Below the pieces are notes generated by a model, which was not told the DNA's origin, made no database searches, and saw only the letters and a list, made by a program, of their open reading frames with translations. A stretch of 64,000 bases of DNA from Phragmites australis (lineage: Eukaryota > Streptophyta > Magnoliopsida > Poales > Poaceae): positions 20,534,001 through 20,598,000 of the forward strand of contig NC_084927.1 in the NCBI RefSeq assembly GCF_958298935.1, given 5' to 3'. A program made the translations under genes and the position numbers. This document shows positions 37,501 through 49,127 of this stretch, in pieces. The stretch's first letter is position 1; every line of letters begins with the position of its first letter.

Positions 37501-37770
37501 AAGAAGTGTTTGCGAGTACCAGAAGAACAGTTACCCCTGGAAAAAGTGGAACCGTAGGAGGATTTGACTTATTCGGAATACCAAATCAAGGTTATGGAAA
37601 TGACAGAGAGAGTGACTCGGAAAAAGGTCAAACATATGTGCAAAGAACAATGGAGTCACCATACTAAAGATGAAGCAACATGAGAACAAGAAGAAGAGCT
37701 AAAGGCAGAGTCGCCTCATCTGTTTGGAGATCAGCCCAAATCTTGGGGACGAGATTCATTTAAGTGGGGT
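34562..37770 (+). pseudogene. Gypsy pol relic: protease end, RT, RNase H, integrase, chromodomain
   Basis: Protease resumes with SSGAEMRASLLYPKLNLKL and DEILEMDWLAKFKGVIE (34600-34760). RT pieces include MPPDRDIEFVID and PCTSPWGAHVMFV (34925-35110) and the active-site [11 protein letters not shown] (35410-35445). RNase H ends with the HYHPGKAKVVADTLS segment (36145-36190). Integrase shows the CDVCQRVK zinc half (36599-36622), IGMDFIVGLP, and YHPQTDGQTERINQ (36960-37003). A chromodomain-type tail lies at 37540-37740. RT is missing a block around 35220-35270, and many stops break every domain. Domain order and the chromodomain place it in the Tekay/Del branch of chromoviruses. It is inactive. 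Confidence 0.85.
37759..37770 (+). other. Polypurine tract before the right gypsy LTR
   Basis: TTTAAGTGGGGT, 6 bp before TGTAATAGCCC, is the plus-strand primer position. It shows that pol and the right LTR belong to one element. Confidence 0.6.
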
Positions 37771-37776
37771 ATGTTT

Positions 37777-40700
37777 TGTAATAGCCCAAATTCTTAAAAC
37801 AAAGAAAAGCTAGAAACTTAGCCAAAGAAAATAAAGGAATTTGCAAAATTAAATAATCCAAGTGCATATATGTGTATATATTTGATTGCTTGATTGATTG
37901 ATTTATTTTGTGAGCTCGTATATTATATATAGGTAGTATATATGTTGTGTGTGTTTAATATACCTGTGTATATACGTGAGAGAAATAGATTAAAAATGTT
38001 GAAGCCCACCTCTCTCTTTCTCTCTTTCCCTCTATGCTCTCTGTTTTGGCCCGATCCAACCAAACCCAGCTCGACCAAACTGGCCTAGCTGAGCCCATCA
38101 TCATCTTCCCTCCCCTCCCTTCTCTGCTCGGCACAGGAGCAGCAGCAGCAGTCGGCCATCATAGTGAGGATGCCGCCATGTCTGAGCCGGAGTTCGATCG
38201 CCCAGCCGCCCGACGAGTTCACTAGAGCTTCTAGAAACTTGAGCCCGAGCCGATTAGGCCAAGGCTTGAGCCAGGTCCGAGATGAACTCGCGAGGGAGTC
38301 TGCCAGCTGTACGAAATCCCAATCGAATTCGTGGGATTGATCTAGAGAAAAGCCAGGCAACAAAAGGAGGAAGAATCCCAGAGCTATACACGAGCTTTTG
38401 CCCAAAAGATAGAAGCCTGAGAACGTCTGAATCTTCAGAACCAAGTTTGGATCACTGCCACTGCCCTTTTCAAAATCCAAGTAGAATTTGAGATAAGAGA
38501 GCCGCCCTCCTATAAGTAAGTGACCCTACTCCCTCCTCAGAACACCCTGAGCCTTTTCCTCAACTCCTTGCCAATAAATCGATGCTCAGAGTTCATCTCT
38601 GACGTGCTCCGAAGCATCAAGCCACCCTTCGCCATCGCTAGCCTCTCTGGAGCCTCTCCGACGCTGACATGTGCCCTCGGTGAGTTCCCTGTGCCTCCCC
38701 GATTCTTTTTCGTCGCTCGCCATCGAGTTTAGACCACCAGAGTGTCGTTCTAGTGGGATTCTGGTCGTACACCACCGCGGGAGAGTCGTCGTTGCCTTCC
38801 GTTCCACCGGAGCCGAGAGCCAAGCGTTGTGAGCCGTCTGATCCATAGTTGAGGGCCACAATTATATCTGTTGCATACCCATTTGCCAGCCGACCGTAGA
38901 GTGCCATGTGTTCAACATAAACACAGTCAGCTGGTCGCCATGTCATATGTCGAGTCAGCAAGCCACATCAGCATGTAGTGCCGAGTCAGTAGCCCAATCA
39001 GCGTTGCTTTTCTTGTTATTTGTTTTAATTGTTTTGCTGACATCATAATTACTATATATTACACAATAAATAGTTTTCTAGTGTAAAAATAATTCTAATA
39101 ATAATAATTAGGGAATTAATTTCTAATAAAGTTTAATAATGTTTTATAAGTTTATTTAATTTTGTTTAATAGTTTTATATAATTTTATAATTTAAATAAA
39201 TGCTAGAAAATTCTAGAAAAAATCCTAGAAAATTGTATATGTCTTTGGAAAATTCCTAGCAACATATTTCATCTGGAGATAATCTTTTAGTTCTGTTTAA
39301 TCTTTGGAGAAATTATAACTTGTTAACCGTAGCTCTGTTTTGACCCGTTCTTTCGTCGGTCTGTCTGTAAATGTGTGATCTTGTGTGTGATGATGTATGT
39401 TGAGTGATATTTGGTTCTTTTTGGATCTTGGTGTTTATGTGTTATTTTTTTTGTGTATGTTGCAAGTAGACGCCAATGTTCAGGAGGAGCTAGAAGGTTT
39501 GCAGGATCAGGATTTCGAAGACCCAACTGAATTCAGTGAAGACAAGTTGTGCTTTTGAATATATTTATCCTAGTTTTACAAACATTTTGTTTTACAAACA
39601 TGAATGCTAATAATATGTTGGGAATCCCATGAGTTAGGATTTACCCTAGTTTTTACTTATCATCCTTGTCGCCATAGTATGGTTTTTGATTATAGAAGGA
39701 TAGATGATGCTTAGCCTTGCTTTGGGATGGAAGTCATGATAATTGTTCCATAAATATGATAACAGTCCTATGCCACTATGATAAAATATGATGGAATAAT
39801 TTTTGTAGCAACATGGTATAGGGATTTAAGCATATGGTATGATCGGTATGTGATGTACAGTTAGTAAAGTGGTAGTCTTCCTCAAAGCTAAGAACTGATT
39901 CCTGTGGTAACCTTTTTGTGTTTACAGTACAACCACAAATCTAGTATGGGATGGGTCTAGCCAAGTAATTTGCTTTACTCTTAACATAGTGTAGACCATT
40001 TAGTGATACGGGGAATGGAAGGGATGAACTTCCTTAGATCCATAAGGTGCAAGAGTGGGATTCTGTTATTGAGGTGGAATCACGCGGCGATGAAACCTTA
40101 GCGGGTAGACATGTGCTGAGAGGGGCATTGTAAAGGCTTTATACTGGATTCCTAGCGCACACCTCAGTAGTGTGTAAGAGTTTTTCGTCGGCCAACAGAT
40201 ACTTGGCAAAATGGGAAGAAACGACTTGTGGGTAAAGTACAACCTCTGCAATGTTAAAACTGAATATTCAGCTGTACTCATGGTCACAAGCGGCACTGAA
40301 AGCCTGCCATGATTATAACTTGATATTTTAGTTAGTCTAGTCAACTGTGATGATGGGAATCATAGTTCAGGGTAGTGAGTCATAGTGGCGGGAACCATGA
40401 TTGAGGGGTTCAGCCTTAGTGGATGGAACTTTGGTTGAGGTGTTAGAAAGTTGTTGGTTAGGTCAAGATGGATGGAATCTTGAGGTGGTGTATTATTCAC
40501 TTAATTATTATAGTATTTTGAATGTTTTTACTTAAATATTGTTTATGCAAAAGAGTTATTTAGCTATATTCTTGTTAAAGAATTCATATGCATACCATTT
40601 CCTCCATAACTTGCTGAGTACGACATGTGCTCACTCTTGCTATCATTAAACACTCAGTTAGAGAAGGTATCGAGGAGTACCCTAAAGGTGGATCGTTCTA

Positions 40701-40947
40701 AGATGTTTTCTACGTCGATAATGCATGGGGAAGAGTCGTAAATGATTAGTGTCTTCGTAGTTCATTTAGTTTCGCTGTAGTTTATTTGGTTTTTCGACCT
40801 TTGAAGATCACTTTTGTAAGTCAGTTTAATTTGATTAAGATATGGATATTATAATGGTTATAATCAATGAAGTCACTATGTGTTGAAATTGATTCCTGGA
40901 CTTAGCACATAGATGAGATTGATTTGTTTATTAAACCGGTCTCGATA
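37777..40947 (+). repeat. Right gypsy LTR (TGTAATAGCCC family)
   Basis: It begins TGTAATAGCCC and is read to end near GGTCTCGATA (40947). It contains a possible TATA (TATAAGTA near 38513), a donor-like GGTGAG at 38679-38684, an acidic coding-like stretch at 39480-39550, GGGTAAAGTACAACCTCTGC near 40230, and CTTGCTGAGTAC...GTGCTCAC near 40611. The exact right border is uncertain. Confidence 0.7.
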
Positions 40948-43138
40948 AACTCCTTCCAAACAACTGAAGTGACCTTTCTCTTTCAACCAAGTATGACACC
41001 ATCTTCCTCCTCTTCTACTACTTCAATCTCCTCCTCATCATCTATTTCAATTGCTTCTGATTCATTGAAAGATTCTGGAAGTGACTGATGAGATCACGCT
41101 ACCTCTGGATACGACCACTCATGAGGAACAACAGGTGAATTCGTTTATGAAGCTTTTATTTATGTTAGGATGAGAATATGTTCTTGTCCAATATTGACGA
41201 ATTGTATATTTTAAGATCATTATCCTCGCCAAACTTGGTTATAAGACTAGAAAGCTTCTCCAACCTTTTACAAGCCGTCAAATCACATACAAGCCAAGCC
41301 AATTCAGATTACAATCCATGTCCAACTCGGATTCGAAATCTGAAGCAAATTCAGAATCTGCCGACAGGCCTACATAAAAGTATTAATAATTCTTTCATCC
41401 GAAATCAAATGGAGATGTGTGAACACAATCTGTAAAGAGGACTCCATCTATGTTCCAATGGATTTAGTCCCATCTCAAAACTCGTTAGCGGAGTGGGAAG
41501 AAAAACCGTAAGAAGTCAGCTCGGCCTCAGAATTTGATTTGGATTCAAACAAACAACTGCGTGACAATCGGATCATATATATATTTCATACGGAGTCTTA
41601 CAGTGGTGTTTAAATACAGGATGGAAAGAATATGAGACGATCTTTTCAGTGGATCCGACAACACTATGAATTTTGTTTTGTGCATGCCACAATCGTCCGA
41701 GAGAGGCACGATGTCATCATATATATATATAGTTAGCTATATGAACATGAACAATTCGGGTTGTACTTTATTATTCTATTTTAGACAGTTTCGTCGCTGG
41801 TTCGGTTTGTAGAACCAAAACTCCTGTTCTTCATTAGCAATTAACAATATTTAGATTGCATCTACCGTATTCTTGTTTATGTTCTCGATTCGTTTGTAGG
41901 AAAATCCTTCTTAGCGAGGTCAATCACGTTCGGCACGGTTGATAATTCCAAAGTAGTGGTATAATGGTTGTAAGAATTTTTGATTTGTTCTGATTAGAGT
42001 CTTTAGATCATCAATATCGAAACTCCATCAAATCGACATATCACGTTACCTCTCACAAAATTAGGCCATACTTTCATCAGTGACTCTGATTCTGGTTGCG
42101 AGCCTCGAGTTAACGTTTAGGGTTTCCTTGGAGTAGTCTCCTCCATTGGGCTTCGGCTAGACAACATGAGTCTAGAATACTGGGATGGGTTGTCTATACA
42201 TGTGCACTGCACATATGAACTCAGGGCCTAATGGGGTCACGGGGGCTGTGGAACAGCCTCGACCAACACGGCCTACCCGATAGGGGATGTTTTGGGCCGA
42301 TAACAGCCCCAATGGGGGCCGCAGTGGCCTTGTGCTTGGCCCCTAATGGAGGAATTGTCCGCTGGGAACCGGGGAACGTGCCCATTGCCATACGTAAGCT
42401 GGATGGATATGACGGGGGTGGCCCACTCGCACCGTAAACTCTGTGTTACATGGTTGGAACTGGATAGGTAAAAATTGCAGGGTTCCGTGTTACTCCTGTT
42501 TTAACTTTTTTTTTTGAGCGAATCCTGTTTTAACTTTTAACCGTGTCGTCGTGTACTCCAATGGTCTACTCAAAAGCTAGACATGACTTGAATTGCACAG
42601 ATTAGACGATAATTACCTGGACCCAAAAGTTTCCATGCCACTAGTAAAAAGGGATTGCACCGACGGCTGGCCAGTCAAAGTCTGCGCACGCGAGATTGGA
42701 TCGAGCAGTGAAACGCCGTCCTCCCCGCTGGAAACTTCACTCTGAAATGCCGAACCATGGCAACCAAACAATTTTCTAGACGCCGCCGTGCGGTTTCGGC
42801 CTGGAATGGGTTTTCAAAGTCGTAATGCCACGCCTCTGAAAACGCCAAGCGAGTGTTCAAGGATTCGAGATGCCCTGCAGAACCGGATCGATCATGTTCG
42901 ATGACATCGGTTGGCAAATTTGGAAACGAGTTAAGAGACGGTACATGCGCCTCTTCCCATATATACGATGGATCAGGTTAATACTTGCAGGTAGCCTCCG
43001 ATCCTGTCACCCACGTGCAGCATACAGCATCTTTTCGGATCAGAACACGTCCACGAACAAAGCACCAACCAGGCAACAGCGCTCTGTAACGAGTAACTAA
43101 CGTACGTCCTCCCAGCGTGCCTCGCGTCACTGTGTTTG
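40948..43138. other. Intergenic, nothing recognised
   Basis: Mixed sequence with short open frames (41178-41435, 42231-42437, 42870-43100) that have no recognisable motif. A Ser-rich frame near 40990-41075 is low complexity. No repeat structure was resolved. Confidence 0.35.
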
Positions 43139-43631
43139 AAGGGTAAGTTTGGTTAGCTGAATAGTATCATTTAGTATGTTCGGTATACACGTATAATCTT
43201 AATAATAAATATATTTAATTATTTATATTTATTGTTTTAGTCTAGCTCGATATATGTAAATATATAGTATCATCCTGACTTTACAGCTTAGCTCGATAGA
43301 TACAAGCGGCACCCATTAATATAAGTAGCTCCACTTTTTTATCACAAAATCATTCTTACGAAAGTATTATGCATCCAACCATATAGATAAGTCCACTTGT
43401 TAGTATCATAAAATCATATTTATACAAATAATTAATTATAACTTTAACTTCACTTATGTAGCATCAGATTCAGTCAATTGAACAAAACCTCAGCTCAACC
43501 AATCTAGACAGATATGATCAACTAAATACTATTCTTTTCAACAAATATAATTTCAATTAATTTACCGCCTCTTAAACTACTTATATGATACAACTCTACA
43601 AAACTTCGTTAAAAAAACCAAACACACCCTA
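43139..43631. mobile_element. Possible MITE with GGGT..GTTTGGTT ends
   Basis: The left end AAGGGTAAGTTTGGTTAG and the right end ACCAAACACACCCT form an imperfect inverted repeat around an AT-rich body of about 490 bp with no coding sequence. No clear target duplication was found. Confidence 0.45.
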
Positions 43632-44210
43632 ATTGTCTTGTCCGAGTGTGCGTCAGGCTGCAGGGCGCTGGAACTTTTTAAGTAAAAGTTGGATCCGTAC
43701 ACAATATACACACATCTACACACCAGTTATGTCCTCGCACATGTTCAAATAAAATTAAAGATATAACTGTAGCACGAACACTCACTTTAACCACTTATTG
43801 CATCCACTGCACACGCAGTTTGTCCTTGCCAACTTCAAGGCCCGCGCTGGCCGCATCCGCGTGCTCGATGGTTTCTCACGGCGCCAGCTTGCATGGCCAT
43901 GGTGACGAGCGCGCTGGAGCCTAGACCAGGCGTTCAACGAACAGATCCTTACGCTACAAGCCGAATGCCCACTATAGCTGTTAACGAGCCGAGCTCAAGC
44001 AAGTCTTTCGCCTCAAGCTTAGGCTTGATAGAAACTTGAGCTGAGTTTCATCTGAGCTAAACATCTGGTCGAGCTTATAACTGGGTTTGAGCTTGGCTTG
44101 CTAAGGTCTCAGCCAAGCTCAAATCGAGTTCAGAGCGAGTTGAGTTCGAATAGCTCGCGAGTCTTAAGTTTTTTTATAGCTCTATCTATAAGTTATATGT
44201 GTATGTAGTC
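43632..44210. other. Intergenic with an old GAGCCGAGCTC-type repeat
   Basis: 43983-44165 is built of AACGAGCCGAGCTCAAGC, CTCAAGCTTAGGCTTGA and AATAGCTCGCGAG words, a common degenerate grass repeat. A short frame at 43815-43890 (QFVLANFKARAGRIRVLDG) is not recognised. Confidence 0.4.
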
Positions 44211-45305
44211 ATGTATTACTGAAAAAATCATTTTTACAGACGGTTTGGAAACCCCGTGCAGGATAGTTTTTCAAATCATTTGTGAAAAAGAGTCTGTACA
44301 AATCAGATTTATATAGATGAGTTTTGAATCATATGTACAAAACTTTTGTACAGACGTCTCCAATCACTAGCCATCGGTACTACAGAATATCATAGATGGC
44401 TTAAAGTTACGAGTCGCCTGTACTATGTAATATCACAGACAACTTGAAGTTTTGAGCCGTCTGTAATATAGTAACAGTACAGATGACTCATTATTGGAGC
44501 CGTTTGTACTATGAGATAGTACATACGATTCCAATTTCGAGCCGTCTGTACTATATAACAGAGGTTGTTATAAAAAGCATTTGTACAGATAGTTGTATTT
44601 CTAAAATTGTCTGTACTGTCATATATACAGTACATAATCCACATATTACTGAATGTAATTGATATATCAACAATAAAATACACGCAACAGCATGTCATAC
44701 ACACAACAGATTCTTTGCATTCAAACTCCATACACTTTGTAAATCGAATATCTTTATTCAATATCATAAAGTCAATATTACAAAGCCTCGCAACATTACA
44801 AAGTCACAAAGTTTTTGAGATCATAAAAATCGCTGATATCCTTTATGATATCCGCAAGTATGAAATGGATGAGTCAGTTTTTAATATATATCAGACTACC
44901 CTTCATGAGATTACCTATAGGAAATTTATACTGATCTGCTTCGATCTGGAGGTAGGGGATGATGTGCTGTTGTAATAGTATAAACGGCTTCATGTTTGAA
45001 GCCGTCTGTAATAAGTGTCCCACCTCCCCCGGCCATTTTCTCAGACGGCTTCAAATATGAGCCGTCTGTATTTATTATACGGACGGTTCCTGTTTGGAGC
45101 CGTCTGTGATATCCTTTTTATCACAGACGGCTCCGAGCTGCCTGTATTAACATTACAGATGACTCCAATTTGATGTCGTCTGTGATATTGGTTTTATTAC
45201 AAACGGCTCGTAATTAGATCCATCTGTAATATTAATATATACGGTTTCCAACAAGAACCATATGTACTAAGAGCGTCCCACCACTTCCAGAGGGGTTTTG
45301 TCATT
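44211..45305. mobile_element. CACTA-like element remnant with GAGCCGTCTGT arrays
   Basis: The left end TATTACTGAAAAAATCATTT followed by TACAGACGG looks like a mutated CACTA terminus. The body is made of ACAGACGGCTC / GAGCCGTCTGT repeats in both orientations, as in subterminal regions of grass CACTA transposons. No transposase frame is present. The right terminus is missing; the sequence passes into copia pol near 45306. Confidence 0.55.
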
Positions 45306-45712
45306 ATCATAGACGGGTACTTCTCATGCGTTGGTCTTTTTGCAAGCTGTCTAGCATTGCGCAATCTACTACTAAAGCTGAATGTGTAATTATTGCTAGC
45401 TGTTGCTTATAGATTTTGTGAATGGTTGCTACCCTGAGGGGCTTTGGGTTGGATTTTAAGAGTGTGCCACTTTTGTGTGACAACATGAGTGCCATAAGCC
45501 TAGCCAATAACCCAGTCCAGCATTCCAGTACCAAACACATAGATGTGATATTTCACTTCTTGAGAGATCATAATGAGAATGGGGACATTGACTTGAAATA
45601 CATTGATATCCAATACCAACTAGCCGACATCTTCACCAAGTCTCTCGATGCTACTAGATTTGCATATTTGAGGGGAGAGCTTGCTATGTGCCATTCCTAT
45701 GGCATTGTATGA
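45306..45712 (+). pseudogene. 3' end of SIRE-type copia pol (RNase H tail)
   Basis: Shifted frames read SSIAQSTTKAECVIIASC, then PLLCDNMSAISLANNPVQ, STKHIDVIFHFLRD and QLADIFTKSLDATRFAYL, the end of copia RNase H. The last part is open from 45422 to the stop at 45710-45712. The order and the LRGELAMCH ending fit SIRE/Maximus-type copia elements. Everything upstream is lost at the junction with the CACTA-like remnant. Confidence 0.85.
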
Positions 45713-47065
45713 GGGGAAGTTATTTTTGTGCGTACTCTATCTTACTCTTTTTGCATTTATATTTACATCGTATTTTGTAAGATATTCATAGTAGTTAAGC
45801 TTCACTTATATGTTCATTGCACGTTCTTGTACTAGTTGTGAATTTGTGCTAGATGTAGTAAATATATGACAAATTATGCAAGGTTAGACTCTTTTTGAGA
45901 CATGACATGAAATTTGTTGAGCTAGATTGTATTTTCTAATAATGGACTTGGAACATGAATGTAATCGCGTTGTCACCCTTGAGTGTTTGTTTTAGCTTGA
46001 TCAATGCTTAAATTAGTGATAGTTCTGTGAAAAGCTTGTGCTAGGCCGTTTTGTTCAGTTCAGCGATTTGGGGTGTTTGACCTTTGTCTATGTAGATGTT
46101 TAGCCTATGACTAACACTTAGGAGAACATATGCTCTTTTGTGTCGCAAAGGCACAACTGGTCTTGGCTTTGTGAAAAATTACATCTCTTAATCCTATGTT
46201 AAGTTAATCAAATGAATGATCAAATTTTGAGCTAAAATTGAATCCAATACGGTAGCTTAATGCTTCATGTGGTTTGCTAAAGAAGTGAACCCCTGGTTGC
46301 TAAAGTTCACTTGAGGATAAAAAATGATCAAATGATAAATTTAACTTGTATTTTTGTAATGTGCTAAGAATGTTATTTTTTATCTTGTTAAAATAAGGCT
46401 TAAATTGATATGTGGGTATTTGCATAGCCCATCGAGTTGAACTTGGTTGCCTAGTTTGAACTTGACATAGCACTATTTACCCTAATATTTGCACTGATCA
46501 TGAAACTGTAGATGCTTTAGTGGTGATATCTTTTGGATAATTGGATGACATGATCAAAATCTGCTTCATTCCCGGTGCTTGTGACATGGAATCACTTTGA
46601 GACTTTGTGCGCCTTTGAGTTATATTGTTTACTCCTTATAGTGCTTTGACATATCTAGTCCTTGCAAATACTTTGTGATCTATATATAAAGCTTGGTACG
46701 TTTGCATCGCATTTGCATATCTTTTGCATTACTAAAGGGGGGGGGTGTAAAATAGGCGAAACTATATAAGAAAGGGGGATATTTTGCATTCATGTGTACC
46801 CTTTTTGCATTCATGATGAATCCATTGCTAACAAGAGTGAGAAATAGAAGATATCATGGTAGCATGGGCGAGAAAATTCAAGGCTTTTGTCAAGGGGGAG
46901 TTTCTTTTCAACTTTGGGCTTTTTTCATTTCCTTTTTATGCTAAGTGATCATGTTCTTTCTTCTCTTTAGCTTTTGGATCACTTAGATATGCTTATTTCT
47001 TATCATGCTTCAACTCTTTCTTTGATCTTCATGTGTGCTATCAATAGACTCATCAAGGGGGAGAT
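45713..47065 (+). other. Long 3' untranslated interior of the SIRE-type element
   Basis: No envelope-like coding frame was recognised. G-runs occur at about 46737-46746 (GGGGGGGGG then TGTAAAATAG) and 47056-47061. The tract AAGGGGGAGA at 47055-47064 is the likely polypurine tract before the LTR. Confidence 0.55.
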
Positions 47066-49127
47066 TCAGAAACCAAGTTGAGATATGCCTTGGTTTTATT
47101 ATGATGAGACATTGACAACGTTTGAGTTGGGTTCAACATGGTTAGCATGTGTTTGTTGATACTTATTTTTATTCATGACTAACTTGAGTTGGAGAAAATG
47201 GGTGTGTTTGTTTCTGAGTCCAAAAAAAATGAACTCATCGAAACATCCGGTATCTGCAAAGTTAGCTTGCTCGGATGGTCCGGTGTTGTGCTAACAAGAA
47301 CGCCGGAGTATTTTTGCCTCTGAGAAGAAATCTAAATGATGCCCTGGATAGTCCAGTATGGACTACAAGAGTACACCGGAATATTTCCTGTAGAGAAGGA
47401 ATCTTTTGGAGGAAAATAAAGTTCAACCTATCGGATGATCTGGTAGTTCCATCAGTGAGTGCCGAAGTATTGTTCAGTGCACGGCAAAGTTTGAAATTTG
47501 AGTTTGGTGCCAAACTGAAGTAGCCACCGGATAGTGTGGTGTTAGTGTTTGTGAATACCGGAGGGTACACCGAACTAATTCTTGCAAAGACGTTGCCAGT
47601 CATTGATTAGCTGGAATTAAACTCATCGTACATTCCAGTGACTAAAGGGTTAACACAGGAAGCTTGTGCCGGACCTTTTCTTGCAGAAAGCATTTTTTTG
47701 GGCGCAAAATGAATCTGAGCTCACCAGATGATATGGTGTTCAGGAACAAAACACACCGGAACATCCAGTGTTCTCCAGTTTTGCAGAATGTGCTTTGAAC
47801 TAAGAATTTTTTGTTTTGAGCTAACCTAGACGTAGTTTGGAGTAGGAGAAATATATTTGCTTGTTTCCTGGTGTGCAGGAAATGGAAGCGACTCGGCAGT
47901 CAATGACGAGATGATCAGGGCCAAGCAGGAGGCTTGACGCTTGGCGCCGGATGATAAAGGAGGTAGGGCAAAGTCAAGAGTGATCCTAGTGGTACACGTG
48001 GAGGTCAAGCAAAGCATGGATGGAGACAAATGAAGATGGTGTGTTGACAAAGTCAAACGAAGGGGATGACGGTGCAAGAGTCAAGCCGGCCCAAGAATCA
48101 AGAGCGGAAGAGATTTACTGACGGTCAAGATCGCAAGACAGAGTACACGTGTCGACATCAGAGTGTTTGCTTCAGACAAAGCAAGTGGTTGCTAGTCATG
48201 CTTTGAGAAGTGTGCTAGGATTTCACGGTTTGGCCACAAAACCGTGAGAGGACTAGAGGGTCATGTGGCATCATCACGAAGCCTGCGTCGAGGTGAAGCT
48301 AAGTCATGAAGAAGTCATGGCTTTTTGATGGAAAGAGCAAAATCTAGACCGAAATGCCTCGGTGGTAGGTAGAAGTGCACTACCAATGAAGGATATTTTG
48401 AGAATAAGGAAACTTAAGGGCTAAGAAAACTCACAAAGGCTATAAATACAAGGGTAAAGCTGTGGGAAAGTCTTGAGCACGCCATTTAAAAACCTAGTGA
48501 TAGGTTTTGGAGGAGATGAGTGTATAGACTTAGTCTTTGTAATAGGCTAGAGGTTTTGTGAGATAAACAACTTTATAATCTATCGAAAATAGGACTAGCC
48601 TCTGTGCTTAATGAAGTTTATTTTCTCGCATGACTTTGTGTTCATCTCCTTCTAGACTGGCCTCTTTTTCTTTTGGTTCTCTTGCCTTTGGTGTTTTTTT
48701 ATTTTCTTGTTGATTTTTGTTTTTGCAGCTACGATTTTTTAACCTTGGAGAGTTATTCTTCTTATTGCTAGAGGCATAAATGTTTATATAATCATGTATT
48801 TGAGAGAGTCTTGAATCCTCTTATCTCTAGATCATTACCTTTGAGAGTTGCTTATTTCGGTTATTGTCTTTTTGTTTTATTCTTCGTTCAAGTTTTAAGT
48901 TTATATGCTTAAAGATATATGAAATAATCTTAAATAGAGTATATAGTTCATATTTCATTCGTGGAATCGTTTTGTTAACTTTTTTCTCGCTTTGTCGCTT
49001 AAAGTTTATGTTTTTATTTGTACATTCATAAAAAAAACGTTAAGTGAATAATAAATAAATCATCTATTTCACAAAAAATATATAAAATATCTATTCCTCC
49101 TCTCTACTGGTCTATTTGGATCTTACA
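47066..49127 (+). repeat. 3' LTR of the SIRE-type copia element
   Basis: The left border is approximate (47066 or TGAGATATGCC at 47079); the right border is read at CTTACA (49127). U3 has CGGATGGTCCGGTG-type palindromes like elements A and B. TATAAATA lies at 48441-48448. The end resembles the CTCCTCTCTA...TCTTACA ends of this group. The 5' LTR and most of pol are absent from the window. Confidence 0.6.

Larger units (their letters stand above)
24408..40947 (+). mobile_element. Gypsy chromovirus (Tekay/Del-like) composite with mismatched LTRs and nested element B
   Basis: Order: LTR (24408-27314), primer site, gag relic, protease split by element B (28810-34556), RT, RNase H, integrase and chromodomain relics, polypurine tract, LTR (37777-40947). 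The end of pol (MCKEQWSHHTKDEAT, then the LGDEI segment) is the chromodomain tail typical of Tekay-type elements. The reading frame is broken many times, so the element is dead. The left LTR starts TGTCACGTCCC and the right one TGTAATAGCCC; they share only short landmarks. The outer flanking 5-mers (AATAG and AACTC) do not match. A single retrotransposition makes identical LTRs, so the locus is a recombinant or two fused elements. Confidence 0.75.

Noticed and set aside
42231..42437. 68-codon frame in intergenic DNA
   Set aside because: No motif, no neighbouring exon signals and no recognised family.
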